This document shows, piece by piece, positions 34,068 through 42,308 of a stretch of 64,000 bases of DNA. The position numbers and the translations under genes were made by a program. The notes under the pieces are model-generated. The model searched no databases. It was not told where the DNA came from and saw only the letters and a program-made list of their open reading frames with translations. How positions within the stretch are numbered: position 1 is the first letter of the stretch; each line of letters begins with the position of its first letter. Source of the stretch: Berryella intestinalis (GTDB lineage: Bacteria > Actinomycetota > Coriobacteriia > Coriobacteriales > Eggerthellaceae); NCBI RefSeq assembly GCF_000814825.1, contig NZ_CP009302.1:186001-250000 (forward strand). The letters run 5' to 3'.

Positions 34068-34916
34068 GTGCCTTCAGCACCTCGGATCGAGTTCTGCGAC
34101 GCCTCGCTTTCTTACGGGCGCCCGTCCGATGGAACCGAAGCCCTCTCGGGCCTGCGGTTCTCCATCGAGGCGGGCGCCTCTGTCGCGCTTATCGGACCTT
34201 CCGGTTGCGGGAAGTCCAGCGCGCTGCGCATGATCGCCGGGTTGGTGCACCCGACGGCGGGCGAGGTCCTCGTGGGCGGGTCCCCTGTGGAAAAGCCGCG
34301 TCAGTCGACGGCGTTCATCCCCCAGAACCTGGGCCTTTTCCCCTGGAAGACGGCCCTGGGCAACGTGGTCGTCGGCCTGTCGATCCGCAAGGTTCCCAAG
34401 GCCGAAGCGCGTCGCCGCGGCATCGAGGCCATGCGCGAAGTCGGCCTCGAGGGCTTCGAATCGGCGTATCCGCGCGAGCTGTCGGGCGGCATGCAGCAGC
34501 GGCTCGCCTTCGCCCGCGCGATCGCGCTGGATATGGACGTCCTTCTGATGGACGAGCCGCTGTCGGCCATCGACGCGCTTTTGCGCGAGCAGCTCCAGGA
34601 TGCGCTCCTCGACCTCTGGCTCCGATCGGGACATACGCAGGTGCTGGTCACGCATTCGATCGAGGAGGCGGTGTACCTGGGGCGGCGCATACTGGTGCTG
34701 TCGGGTCGCCCCGGGCGCCTGGTGGCCGATATCGCCAATCCGGGAGCGGGGGAGCGCTCGTACCGCGACAGCGCGAGGTTCGCTGCCGTGTGCAAGCAGG
34801 TGCGCGCGGCGCTCGACGGGTCGCCTGCGCCTGCGGACCGATCGGGCGGCCTTTCCTTCCGCGAGGTTTCGCCGGAGGCCGTCGGCGGGGAGGGCGGGTG
34901 CTCGCATGAGGGCTGA
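34068..34916 (+). CDS. ABC transporter ATPase (SsuB/TauB type)
   Basis: 282 residues from GTG 34068, three bases after the binding-protein stop. Walker A GPSGCGKSS, LSGGMQQRLAFARAI, Walker B VLLMDEPLSAID, His switch LVTHSIEEAVYL. The IEEAVYLG block is typical of the nitrate/sulfonate/taurine group. The last 45 residues extend past the usual end and overlap the permease start by 11 bases. Confidence 0.86.
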   Translation: MPSAPRIEFCDASLSYGRPSDGTEALSGLRFSIEAGASVALIGPSGCGKSSALRMIAGLVHPTAGEVLVGGSPVEKPRQSTAFIPQNLGLFPWKTALGNVVVGLSIRKVPKAEARRRGIEAMREVGLEGFESAYPRELSGGMQQRLAFARAIALDMDVLLMDEPLSAIDALLREQLQDALLDLWLRSGHTQVLVTHSIEEAVYLGRRILVLSGRPGRLVADIANPGAGERSYRDSARFAAVCKQVRAALDGSPAPADRSGGLSFREVSPEAVGGEGGCSHEG

Positions 34917-35661
34917 CGTGCTGCGCGAGGTCGGCGGATATCTGGCCGCCTTGGCGTTCATCGTCGCGGGATGGTGGATATCCGCGCTGGTCATCGATTC
35001 ACCTGCGCTTCCCACTCCGCTCCAGACGGTCCCGGTTCTGGGTCAGTACCTGCCTGCGTTGGGGCCCGACTTCGCGACAAGCGCCTACCGCGTGGCGGTG
35101 TCGGTTGCGCTGGGAACGGCGCTGGCCGTCCCCTTGGCGCTCGTTTGCTCGCGCTCCGATCGGATCGACGCGCTCTTCGCGCCGGTCCTGTACCTGCTGT
35201 ACCCCATACCCAAGGTCGTCGTGCTGCCCATCCTCCTGGTGCTGCTGGGCCTTGCCGACGCTCCCAAGATCGCGCTCGTCTCGCTCACCGTGTTCTTCCA
35301 GGTGCTGGTGGCCGTGCGCGATGCGGTGCGCTCCCTTCCCGAAGACGCCCTCGTCTCCATTCGCGTTCTGGGCGCGGGGCGCCTCGACGAGTACCGCCAT
35401 GTCGTGGTCCCCGCGACGCTTCCCGCCGTGTTCACCTCGCTGCGCATCAGCGCGGGCACGGCCATCGCGGTGCTGTTCTTCGCCGAGGCCATCGCCGGTT
35501 CGACGGGCCTGGGGTATTTCATCATGCAGTCCTGGGGGATGGTGAACTACCCGCGCATGTTCGCGGGCATCATCGCGCTCGCGGCCCTCGGCGTGGTGCT
35601 GTATGCGCTGTTCGACGTCGCGGAACGGCGGCTTCTCCGCTGGAAGTGGCAGGTCGGGTGA
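34906..35661 (+). CDS. ABC transporter permease (SsuC/TauC type)
   Basis: 251 residues from ATG 34906. About six membrane spans and the binding-protein-dependent EAA loop (VSIRVLGAGRLDEYRHVVVPATLPAVFTSLRIS). Start overlaps the ATPase gene. Completes an importer with the two genes before it. Confidence 0.86.
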   Translation: MRADVLREVGGYLAALAFIVAGWWISALVIDSPALPTPLQTVPVLGQYLPALGPDFATSAYRVAVSVALGTALAVPLALVCSRSDRIDALFAPVLYLLYPIPKVVVLPILLVLLGLADAPKIALVSLTVFFQVLVAVRDAVRSLPEDALVSIRVLGAGRLDEYRHVVVPATLPAVFTSLRISAGTAIAVLFFAEAIAGSTGLGYFIMQSWGMVNYPRMFAGIIALAALGVVLYALFDVAERRLLRWKWQVG

Positions 35662-35678
35662 ATGCGGGGTCCTGGGCA

Positions 35679-35718
35679 CGCGGGCGATCCGATCGCTCGG
35701 GGTCGCCCGCGCGCCTTT
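35679..35718 (+). terminator. Terminator of the ABC operon
   Basis: 9-bp stem CGCGGGCGA / TCGCCCGCG with a 15-base loop, then CGCCTTTCC. It lies 18 bases after the permease stop and between convergent genes. Confidence 0.55.
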
Positions 35719-35748
35719 CCGTCGGCGTCGTCGGGAAAGCGCGCTGCG

Positions 35749-36312
35749 CTACCCGCGCTTGATGGCCGACTCGTAGATCAGGTGCAGAAGCTCTGCCGCC
35801 GACACGCCGCGCGGGTCTTCCAGCCAGTCGGATATGAGCGAGATCACGCCTGCGGCGGTCTGCCCCAGCATAAGATCGCGCTCCCCGTCCGAAAGCTCGA
35901 GCGCGGGATCGTGCGCTTTCCAGATGGGCATGCGCTTCATCTGGTCTTTCAGCTTTCTGCGAAACGACGCGTCGCCGCGGTCGCCCAACAGCAGGACGAT
36001 CTGCGCGCGGTTGCGTTCGTACAGGGCCAAAAGGCGCGTCATGAGGCCGATGAGGTCGGCCTTGCCGGGGTCTGATGGGCAGCGGTCGATACAGCGGCCC
36101 ATTTCGTCGAGGAGGGCCCGTTCGGCTTGGTCGAGCAGATCGTAGATATCCAGGTAGTGCAGATAGAACGTTCCGCGGGCGAATCCGGCCGCTTCGGTGA
36201 TCTCGCGCACGGAGATGCGCTCGACGGGCTTTTGGGCGTACAGGTCCCAGAACGCGCGCTCGAGCTTCTGTTTTGTACGGGTGGCTTTATCCATGGGCCC
36301 AGTGTAAGGCAT
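35749..36312 (-). CDS. TetR-family transcriptional regulator
   Basis: 187 residues. Helix-turn-helix: TKQKLERAFWDLYAQKPVERISVREITEAAGFARGTFYLHYLDIYDLLDQ. The effector half is unassigned. The second Met (36294) is the likelier start, as TACACT sits six bases before it, giving a leaderless mRNA; no ribosome site fits either start. It faces the ABC operon tail-to-tail and is divergent from a palindrome at 36422 that it may bind. Confidence 0.83.
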   Translation of the reverse strand: MPYTGPMDKATRTKQKLERAFWDLYAQKPVERISVREITEAAGFARGTFYLHYLDIYDLLDQAERALLDEMGRCIDRCPSDPGKADLIGLMTRLLALYERNRAQIVLLLGDRGDASFRRKLKDQMKRMPIWKAHDPALELSDGERDLMLGQTAAGVISLISDWLEDPRGVSAAELLHLIYESAIKRG

Positions 36313-36421
36313 TCGGCGAAGCGCGTGGGTTCGCGTCCGAGGGTCGGGTCGTCTTCGCGGTGCCCGGGCGCCCTCGGGGCCGCCCGCCGCCCCCTTGACC
36401 GCTCAATTATCTTTTAAGGAA

Positions 36422-36445
36422 AATTATTCTTTACTAAGAATAATT
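36422..36445. promoter_or_regulatory. Perfect 24-bp palindromic operator
   Basis: Arms AATTATTCTT and AAGAATAATT around TACT. It covers the -35 and spacer region of the plus-strand promoter at 36430-36457 and lies between that promoter and the divergent TetR gene. The arm length suits a TetR dimer. Confidence 0.65.
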
Positions 36446-36457
36446 CAAGCGTATACT
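36430..36457 (+). promoter_or_regulatory. Promoter of the small-RNA transcript
   Basis: TTTACT, 16-base spacer, TATACT (36452-36457). The operator palindrome overlaps it. Confidence 0.5.
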
Positions 36458-36463
36458 GGGACC

Positions 36464-36602
36464 CAGAGTTGGAGATGAGGTTCCCCCTTCACTCCATTCC
36501 GCATTCGCTCGTCTCAGCCGAAGCCCGATCCCCCTCTCAGGGTTTCGGCCCTCTCTCGAATGCGAGGAAGCCCCGAATTCCCTTCGGGGCTTCCTTGTTT
36601 TC
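36464..36602 (+). ncRNA. Candidate structured small RNA
   Basis: A transcript of about 139 bases is bounded by a promoter and a strong terminator, with no gene inside. It would fold into an outer stem CGCATTCG (36500-36507) / CGAATGCG (36557-36564) enclosing CCGAAGCCC (36518-36526) / GGGTTTCGG (36540-36548), followed directly by the terminator stem. The next plus-strand gene is 660 bases on and has its own promoter, so this is not simply a leader. No known family recognised. Confidence 0.55.
36566..36601 (+). terminator. Terminator of the small-RNA transcript
   Basis: Perfect 12-bp stem GGAAGCCCCGAA / TTCGGGGCTTCC, loop of five, then TTGTTTT. The T run is on the plus strand only. Confidence 0.8.
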
Positions 36603-36633
36603 CGGCCGCATCCGCGCAGGGTCGAGGTCGGTT

Positions 36634-37167
36634 CTAGTCCAGGTGCGGCAGCTTCTTCAAAAGCGCCCAGGCCGCCTGCTTGCTCTCGGCGCTGTCCAGC
36701 ATCTTCTCGAAGGATTCAAACGCCGTGACGGTCCTTCCGAAGGCTCGCCCGAGCGAGCAGTCGCTCTGGATGCTGGTCATGCTCGGGGGACTGAACGCGG
36801 CGTCGGGATAGGCCTGCCGTACGAGCTTGAGCGCTGCGTCGTCGGCGACTACGAGCGCCAGGGGGTCGATCCCTTCGACCAGCAGGCGCAAAGAGGATGC
36901 GTCGAGGCTCGCGCCCGCATCCCTCTCGAGCGGTTCCGCGGCTTTCGGGGCGGTCGGGGGCAGTATGCTCGCGAATGCGCAGGCGCCCGGTCCGTAGCCC
37001 AGCGCTTTCGCCGAGCTGTCCAGGGCCTTTCTCGCGACCTCGCCCAACGGGGACGCGCTTATCGCAAGCAGCAGGCCCGAATCGCTTCCGGACAGATGCG
37101 CGGAGAAGGCGTCCCATGCGGTGCGTTGGTTTATGTTGTAAATGTTACTGATCAAATTAAATATCAC
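36634..37167 (-). CDS. Protein of unknown function
   Basis: 177 residues if it starts at GTG 37167, which has AAGAG five bases before it; no ATG is in frame. I do not recognise the family. The sequence looks coding: helical, with ASPLGEVARKALDSSAKALGYG, LRLLVEGIDPLALVVADDAALKLVRQAYP and AFGRTVTAFESFEKML. No membrane span after the first 15 residues. The frame stays open to 37722, but that part is antisense to two clear genes and is not family sequence. The N-terminal codons are AT-rich and overlap the promoter region of the divergent gene, so the start is unsure. Confidence 0.55.
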   Translation of the reverse strand: MIFNLISNIYNINQRTAWDAFSAHLSGSDSGLLLAISASPLGEVARKALDSSAKALGYGPGACAFASILPPTAPKAAEPLERDAGASLDASSLRLLVEGIDPLALVVADDAALKLVRQAYPDAAFSPPSMTSIQSDCSLGRAFGRTVTAFESFEKMLDSAESKQAAWALLKKLPHLD

Positions 37168-37175
37168 ACCAGCTC

Positions 37176-37204
37176 TTGATCGAAGGCGCGCTCGCTCGTA
37201 TAAC
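37176..37204 (+). promoter_or_regulatory. Promoter of the small protein-nikR pair
   Basis: TTGATC, 17-base spacer, TATAAC, 60 bases before ATG 37264. Confidence 0.55.
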
Positions 37205-37263
37205 TGATGATAGCAATCGGATGCGGCCGCTGCGGCCGCGCGGCATGATTCCAGGAGGTTCCC

Positions 37264-37518
37264 ATGTGCACCAACGGAGTGAACACCGGCCAGTTCGAGC
37301 AGATGATCGAGCAGATCGACGACCACATCAAGATCGAGCGCCGCTGGTCGCACACGCTTGCCCACATGGCGGCGGACGGCGGCTTTGCCCTGACCGGCGA
37401 GAAGCTCCATGAGGTCCAGCATAAGCTGGACGAGGTCCGCGCCCTGCTGGGCGATGCGAAAGACGCGCTGGAAGACGACGCCGAGGCCGCGTCCAACGTA
37501 ACCGTGAACCTGGTGTAG
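37264..37518 (+). CDS. Small helical protein of unknown function, before nikR
   Basis: 84 residues with a strong CCAGGAGG ribosome site. Not recognised. It is soluble, strongly helical and acidic at the end (HEVQHKLDEVRALLGDAKDALEDDAEAA). It has one Cys (residue 2) and three His residues. It lies seven bases before nikR, so co-expression and some link to nickel is an inference from position only. Confidence 0.6.
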   Translation: MCTNGVNTGQFEQMIEQIDDHIKIERRWSHTLAHMAADGGFALTGEKLHEVQHKLDEVRALLGDAKDALEDDAEAASNVTVNLV

Positions 37519-37525
37519 CGCGGAT

Positions 37526-37954
37526 ATGGGTAACGAGCTGGTTCGATTCTCCGTCGCGATGCCCGAGGACCTGCTGATGCGCTTCGACGCGCTGGTGGCG
37601 AAGCGCGGCTTGGCGAAGAACCGCAGCGAAGTGGTGCGCGACCTGGTGCGCGAGGCCCTCGTCGAAGACCGGGTGGCCGATCCCGGGGTCGATGTGGTGG
37701 GCACGCTCACCATCGTGTACAACCACCATGCAAGCGATGTGCAGGAGAAGCTTCACCATGTGCAACACCATTCCTACGGATCGGTGGTTTCCACCACGCA
37801 TGTCCACATGGATGAGGATAATTGCCTGGAGGTGATCATCCTGCGCGGAGAGGCCGTCGAGGTGCAGGACATCGCGCACCGCATCCTGGGAACCAAGGGC
37901 GTGAAAAACGGCGGCCTGGTTCTCACCACCGCCGATGCGGGGCAGTTGGAATAG
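37526..37954 (+). CDS. nikR: Nickel-responsive regulator
   Basis: 142 residues. Ribbon-helix-helix at the start (LVRFSVAMPEDLLMRFDALVAKRGLAKNRSEVVRDLVREAL) and an ACT-like nickel domain. The nickel ligands are visible: His in HHVQHHSYG, two His in THVHMDEDNC and its Cys. It probably represses nickel uptake or hydrogenase genes. hypE follows, fitting a nickel-hydrogenase theme. Confidence 0.9.
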   Translation: MGNELVRFSVAMPEDLLMRFDALVAKRGLAKNRSEVVRDLVREALVEDRVADPGVDVVGTLTIVYNHHASDVQEKLHHVQHHSYGSVVSTTHVHMDEDNCLEVIILRGEAVEVQDIAHRILGTKGVKNGGLVLTTADAGQLE

Positions 37955-37974
37955 GGCGTTTGATTCGAGAAGTC

Positions 37975-38001
37975 GGGGCCGGTGGATCGCCGGCCCCTTT
38001 T
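37975..38001 (+). terminator. Terminator/attenuator between nikR and hypE
   Basis: 8-bp stem GGGGCCGG / CCGGCCCC, loop of seven, then TTTT. It ends only 16 bases before the hypE start, so hypE depends on read-through or its own start signal. Confidence 0.7.
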
Positions 38002-38016
38002 GCGCGGGGGTGTGCA

Positions 38017-39039
38017 ATGGATACAACGGTGATGCTGGGCCACGGGTCGGGCGGTTCGATGATGAAGCGCATCATCGACGAGGTGTTTTTCGAGGCGTAC
38101 GCAGGCGAAGAGCTTTTGCGCGGCGACGATGCGGCGGTGCTCGCTCCCCCGGCGCCGGGGGAGCGCATCGCGTTTTCCACCGACAGCTTCGTGGTCTCCC
38201 CGCATTTCTTTCCCGGGGGAGACATCGGGCGGCTCGCGGTGTGCGGGACGGTGAACGACGTCGCCACCAGCGGAGCCGTGCCGAAGTACCTGTCGTGCGG
38301 GTTCGTTCTGGAAGAGGGCTATCCCATCGAGAACCTCAAGCGCATCTGCGCAAGCATGGCAGAGGCCGCCGCCGAGGCCGGCGTTCGCCTGGTGACGGGG
38401 GATACCAAGGTGGTGAACCGCGGGCACGGCGACGGCGTGTTCATCAACACGACCGGCATCGGCTTCATCCCCGCGGGCGTGAGCTTGGGGGGAGCCAACA
38501 TCCGGCCGGGCGACAGGATCCTCGTCTCGGGAACCTTGGGCGATCACGGCATCACCATCATGAGCTGCCGCGAATCGCTATCGTTTTCCGCCGATGTGAA
38601 AACCGACGCGGCGCCGCTGAACCACCTCATCGCCGCCGTGCTGGCGGCGGCCCCGAACACGCGCTGCTTCCGCGACCCGACGCGCGGGGGCATCTCGTCC
38701 ACGCTGAACGAGTTCGCTTCCCAGGCGCAGGCCGATATGGTCATCGACCAGGATTCGGTGCCGGTCAAGCCGTCGGTCGCCGGCGCATGCGAAATGCTGG
38801 GCTACGACGTGATGCAGGTGGCCAACGAGGGCAAGATGGTCTGCGTCGTTGCGGCCGACGAGGCCGAGGCTGCGCTGGCGGCCATGAGGTCGAGCAGGTA
38901 CGGAGCCGACGCGGCGCTGATCGGCGAGGTGCGTGAGATGAAGCCCGAGCGCGGCCCCAAGGCGCTCATACGCACTCCCATCGGTGGAACGCGCATCCTC
39001 GACATGCTGGTGGGCGAGCAGCTGCCCCGTATCTGCTAA
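38017..39039 (+). CDS. hypE: Hydrogenase maturation protein HypE
   Basis: 340 residues from ATG 38017 (GGGGG upstream). Dehydrates a thiocarboxamide on its own C-terminal Cys to make the cyanide ligand of the [NiFe] site. The essential end PRIC is present. AIRS-like ATP-binding features: HGSGGSMMKRII, GDDAAVL, STDSFVVSPHFFPGGDIGRLAVCGTVND. Other hyp genes and the hydrogenase are not in the window. Confidence 0.92.
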   Translation: MDTTVMLGHGSGGSMMKRIIDEVFFEAYAGEELLRGDDAAVLAPPAPGERIAFSTDSFVVSPHFFPGGDIGRLAVCGTVNDVATSGAVPKYLSCGFVLEEGYPIENLKRICASMAEAAAEAGVRLVTGDTKVVNRGHGDGVFINTTGIGFIPAGVSLGGANIRPGDRILVSGTLGDHGITIMSCRESLSFSADVKTDAAPLNHLIAAVLAAAPNTRCFRDPTRGGISSTLNEFASQAQADMVIDQDSVPVKPSVAGACEMLGYDVMQVANEGKMVCVVAADEAEAALAAMRSSRYGADAALIGEVREMKPERGPKALIRTPIGGTRILDMLVGEQLPRIC

Positions 39040-39097
39040 TCGCACACGACCCGCTCGCCGGCGGTTCTGCAGCGCTGGCGAGCGTATTCTTACCGTC

Positions 39098-39148
39098 CCT
39101 TGGAAATTTGACATCTTTCCTTGAAATCCAAGGTTCGCATGATATCTT
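39098..39148 (+). promoter_or_regulatory. Promoter region of the ferredoxin gene with inverted repeat
   Basis: Arms CCTTGGA (39098-39104) and TCCAAGG (39127-39133). Possible boxes are TTGAAA (39121) and TATCTT (39143), 16 bases apart; a TTGACA at 39108 has no partner. The right arm falls in the spacer, as for an operator. Confidence 0.4.
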
Positions 39149-39216
39149 GCGCAAGAGAGTTTCGGGGAGGGCCGCGCGGCCCTTGGACGATACGCAAGAC
39201 GAGAAGGAGTTTAGCT

Positions 39217-39405
39217 ATGCCACATCCCATCATCGACGCTGACGAGTGCATCGGCTGCGGTATCTGCGTGGACGCCTGCCCGCAGGAGACGCTCGAGGTC
39301 CCTGGGGGGATTGCCGAGGTCGTGAACGAGGATAGCTGCATCGGCTGCGGCGACTGCCTCGAGGAGTGCCCCATGGGCGCCATCACCGAGATCGTCGACG
39401 AGTAG
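39217..39405 (+). CDS. 2[4Fe-4S] ferredoxin
   Basis: 62 residues from ATG 39217 (GAAGGAG upstream). Two classic cluster motifs, CIGCGICVDACP and CIGCGDCLEECP, each CxxCxxCxxxCP. Small acidic electron carrier for low-potential reactions in an anaerobe. Single gene with its own promoter and terminator. Confidence 0.94.
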   Translation: MPHPIIDADECIGCGICVDACPQETLEVPGGIAEVVNEDSCIGCGDCLEECPMGAITEIVDE

Positions 39406-39449
39406 CGGCGCTACCTTATAGATCCCGACTTAGATCCACGCACACATTT

Positions 39450-39485
39450 GAGGCGGCTTCCGTAACGGAGGCCGCCTCTTGTTTT
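39450..39485 (+). terminator. Terminator of the ferredoxin gene
   Basis: Stem GAGGCGGCTTCCG / CGGAGGCCGCCTC with a TAA loop, then TTGTTTT. Confidence 0.85.
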
Positions 39486-39531
39486 ACCAGGTAGCAGATT
39501 GGTTGATACCTTCTCTGAATAAAATCTTAAA

Positions 39532-39541
39532 CACAATTGTG
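39532..39541. promoter_or_regulatory. CACAATTGTG palindrome upstream of the dnaK promoter
   Basis: A perfect 10-bp palindrome seven bases before the -35 box. Function unknown; it could be an operator or chance. Confidence 0.3.
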
Positions 39542-39548
39542 AAGAAAC

Positions 39549-39577
39549 TTGACATGAAGCGACTTAGATTTCATACT
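39549..39577 (+). promoter_or_regulatory. Promoter of the dnaK operon
   Basis: Consensus TTGACA, 17-base spacer, CATACT. Transcription should start near 39584. Confidence 0.75.
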
Positions 39578-39578
39578 A

Positions 39579-39637
39579 CGAACCATCGAAAGTAATCTCA
39601 TGGTTCGAAGTGGGATCGCTTTCACGGCGCGATCCCA
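39579..39637 (+). promoter_or_regulatory. Two inverted repeats in the dnaK 5' region
   Basis: First, CGAACCAT and ATGGTTCG, 13 bases apart, at 39579-39607 over the predicted start site. Second, a 9-bp stem TGGGATCGC / GCGATCCCA at 39611-39637. Neither is CIRCE (the HrcA site) nor the usual HAIR element (CTTGAGT-N7-ACTCAAG) of HspR, though an hspR gene is in the operon. Confidence 0.5.
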
Positions 39638-39682
39638 GCGCCGCTTACCTCGGTACCAACACTTCAACGAGAGGAAGTTATC

Positions 39683-41599
39683 ATGGCAAAGATTCTTGGC
39701 ATCGATCTGGGCACCACCAATTCGGCGATGGCCGTCATGGAGGGAAGCGAGCCCGAAATCCTGGTCAACGCCGAAGGCGACCGCACCACCCCGTCTGTCG
39801 AGGGCTTCCGCAAAGACGGCGAGCGCGTGGTCGGCAAGGCCGCGAAGAACCAGGCCGTCACCAACCCCGAGAACACCGTGGCGTCCGTCAAGCGCTTCAT
39901 CGGCCGCTCGTACAACGAGACCTCCGAAGAGCGCAAGACCATCGCCTACAACGTCGAGGCGGGCAAGGACGGTCGTGCCGTCGTCTCCATCGACGGCAAG
40001 CACTACACCCCCGAGGAGATCTCGGCGATGGTGCTGCAGAAGCTGAAAGCCGACGCCGAAAAGCAGGTGGGCTCGCCCATCACCCAGGCCGTCATCACCG
40101 TTCCCGCGTACTTCAACGACGCTCAGCGCCAGGCCACCAAAGACGCCGGCAAGATCGCCGGCCTCGAGGTCCTGCGCATCATCAACGAGCCTACGGCCGC
40201 GGCTTTGGCCTACGGTTTGGACAAGACCAGCAAAGACCAGAAGATCCTCGTGTTCGACCTGGGCGGCGGCACCTTCGACGTGTCCGTGCTCGAGCTGGGC
40301 GACGGCGTGTTCGAGGTCGCTTCGACCGCCGGCGACAACCACCTGGGTGGCGACGACTGGGACCAGCGCGTCATCGACTGGATCGCCGATAAGTTCAAGA
40401 CCGAGAACAACATCGACCTGCGCGCCGACAAGATGGCCCTTCAGCGCCTGAAGGAAGCGGCCGAGAAGGCGAAGATGGAGCTGTCCTCCACCAGCCAGGC
40501 GAACATCAACCTGCCCTTCATCACGGCTGACGCGAGCGGCCCCAAGCACCTGGACTACACGCTGACCCGCGCGGAGTTCGAGCGCATCACCAAGGACCTG
40601 CTGGATCGCTGCCGCAAGCCCGTCGAGCAGGCTCTGCGCGATGCGGGCCTGTCCACCGGCGAGATCGACGAGGTTATCCTGGTAGGCGGCTCGACCCGTA
40701 TGCCGGCCGTTCAGGAACTCGCCAAGCAGATGACCGGCAAGCAGCCCAACATGTCGGTGAACCCCGACGAGGTCGTCGCGATGGGCGCGGCGGTTCAGGG
40801 CGGCGTTCTGGCCGGCGACGTCGAGGGCATCCTGCTTCTGGACGTCACCCCGCTTTCCCTGGGCGTCGAGACCATGGGCGGCGTGATGACCAAGATGATC
40901 GATCGCAACACCACCATCCCCACGCGCAAGACCGAGGTGTATTCCACGGCTGCCGACAACCAGACCTCCGTCGAGATCCACGTGCTGCAGGGCGAGCGCC
41001 CCATGGCCCACGACAACAAGACCCTGGGCCGCTTCCAGCTCACCGGCATCCCCGCCGCGCGCCGGGGCATCCCCCAGATCGAGGTGACCTTCGACATCGA
41101 CGCCAACGGCATCGTGAACGTGTCCGCCAAGGACCTCAGCACCGGAAAGCAGCAGCAGATCACCATTTCGGGGTCCACCGCCCTGTCCGACGACGAGGTC
41201 GAGCGCATGGTGAAGGACGCCGAGGAGAACGCTGCTGCCGACGAGGCCCGCAAGCAGGAGGTCGAGGCGCGCAACAACGCCGACTCGCTGGTGAACGCCA
41301 CGCAGCAGACCCTCGATGAGCTGGGCGACAAGGTCCCGGCTGACTCGAGGCAGCAGGCCGAGGAGGCTATCGCCGAGACGAAGAAGGCGCTCGAGGGCAC
41401 CGACGTCGAGGCCATCAAGGCCGCTTCCGAGAAGCTCCAGGCCGCCGGTTACAAGCTGGCCGAGGTCGCGTACTCGCAGGCCGGGGCCGATGGTGCGGCC
41501 GCCGGAGCCGGCGCGCAGGCCGCTCCCGCCGATGACGGCACCATCGAGGCCGACTACGAGGTCGTCGACGATAACAACAACGGCAAAGAAGGGAAGTAG
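39683..41599 (+). CDS. dnaK: Chaperone DnaK (Hsp70)
   Basis: 638 residues, normal length; ribosome site AGAGGAAG. ATPase signatures [14 protein letters not shown] at the start, [15 protein letters not shown] and [13 protein letters not shown]; substrate domain and helical lid after residue 380. First gene of dnaK-grpE-dnaJ-hspR-clpB. Confidence 0.97.
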   Translation: MAKILGIDLGTTNSAMAVMEGSEPEILVNAEGDRTTPSVEGFRKDGERVVGKAAKNQAVTNPENTVASVKRFIGRSYNETSEERKTIAYNVEAGKDGRAVVSIDGKHYTPEEISAMVLQKLKADAEKQVGSPITQAVITVPAYFNDAQRQATKDAGKIAGLEVLRIINEPTAAALAYGLDKTSKDQKILVFDLGGGTFDVSVLELGDGVFEVASTAGDNHLGGDDWDQRVIDWIADKFKTENNIDLRADKMALQRLKEAAEKAKMELSSTSQANINLPFITADASGPKHLDYTLTRAEFERITKDLLDRCRKPVEQALRDAGLSTGEIDEVILVGGSTRMPAVQELAKQMTGKQPNMSVNPDEVVAMGAAVQGGVLAGDVEGILLLDVTPLSLGVETMGGVMTKMIDRNTTIPTRKTEVYSTAADNQTSVEIHVLQGERPMAHDNKTLGRFQLTGIPAARRGIPQIEVTFDIDANGIVNVSAKDLSTGKQQQITISGSTALSDDEVERMVKDAEENAAADEARKQEVEARNNADSLVNATQQTLDELGDKVPADSRQQAEEAIAETKKALEGTDVEAIKAASEKLQAAGYKLAEVAYSQAGADGAAAGAGAQAAPADDGTIEADYEVVDDNNNGKEGK

Positions 41600-41604
41600 T
41601 CCTC

Positions 41605-42300
41605 ATGGAGCAGCCTAACGAGTACTCGAACGAACATGAGGATCGCGACGGCGTCCAGGGAACCGACCCGAACCATGCCGGGGAAGGCGCCGGTTCTTCC
41701 CCGAACCGAAGCGCCGAGGGCCAGGCGGCAGGCGACGAACCTGCCGCCGGCGACCCTTCCGCCGACGATCTGATCGCCGAGGCCGAAGAGGTCGTGGCTT
41801 CGGCTGGAGCCGCCCTCGAGCAGGAGCTCGAGGCGGCCCGCAAGGAGTCCGCCGACTGGCAGGACAAGTACGTCCGGCTTCATGCGGAGTGGGATACCTA
41901 CCGCCGCCGCATGTCCGAGCAGCGCGAGGAGGAGAAACTGCGCGCCAACGAGAAGCTGGTGGGCGAGCTCATCCCCCTGCTCGACGACTTCGAGCGCACC
42001 ATCGCCTATGCCGAGACGAACGGCGAGGCGGGGCTGCTCGAGGGAGTGCGCGCGGTGAGCAACAAGCTGTTCGGCGCGCTGTGCAAGACGGGTCTGGAGG
42101 TCATCGACCCGGTGGGCGAGGCGTTCGACGCGCTTTCGGCCCAGGCGGTCGGCACGGTCGAGGACGCCACGGTCCCCGACGAGACGGTGGCCCAGGTCTA
42201 CCAGAAGGGCTATCGCATGGGCAAGAAGGTCCTCCGCTCGGCGATGGTGACCATCACCTCGGGCGGCCCCAAGAGGGAGAAGCCCGAAACCGAGGAATAG
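41605..42300 (+). CDS. grpE: Nucleotide exchange factor GrpE
   Basis: 231 residues. The first 75 are acidic and disordered. The long helix (ESADWQDKYVRLHAEWDTYRRRMSEQ) is followed by the beta domain with VGEAFDALSAQAVGTVEDATVPDETVAQVYQKGYRMGKKVLRSAMV. Releases ADP from DnaK. Starts six bases after the dnaK stop. Confidence 0.93.
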   Translation: MEQPNEYSNEHEDRDGVQGTDPNHAGEGAGSSPNRSAEGQAAGDEPAAGDPSADDLIAEAEEVVASAGAALEQELEAARKESADWQDKYVRLHAEWDTYRRRMSEQREEEKLRANEKLVGELIPLLDDFERTIAYAETNGEAGLLEGVRAVSNKLFGALCKTGLEVIDPVGEAFDALSAQAVGTVEDATVPDETVAQVYQKGYRMGKKVLRSAMVTITSGGPKREKPETEE

Positions 42301-42308
42301 CGGCAACG

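Noticed and set aside
33060-35661. Naming the ABC operon as sulfonate, taurine, nitrate or thiamine-precursor uptake
   Set aside because: The binding protein is of the broad NMT1/SsuA class, and neither motifs nor neighbours decide the substrate.
37168-37722. Upstream extension of the unknown minus-strand gene
   Set aside because: This part is antisense to the 84-residue protein gene and nikR, so only the segment downstream of about 37167 was kept.
39500-39682. CIRCE or HAIR operator before dnaK
   Set aside because: No TTAGCACTC-N9-GAGTGCTAA and no CTTGAGT-N7-ACTCAAG was found; other inverted repeats were reported instead.
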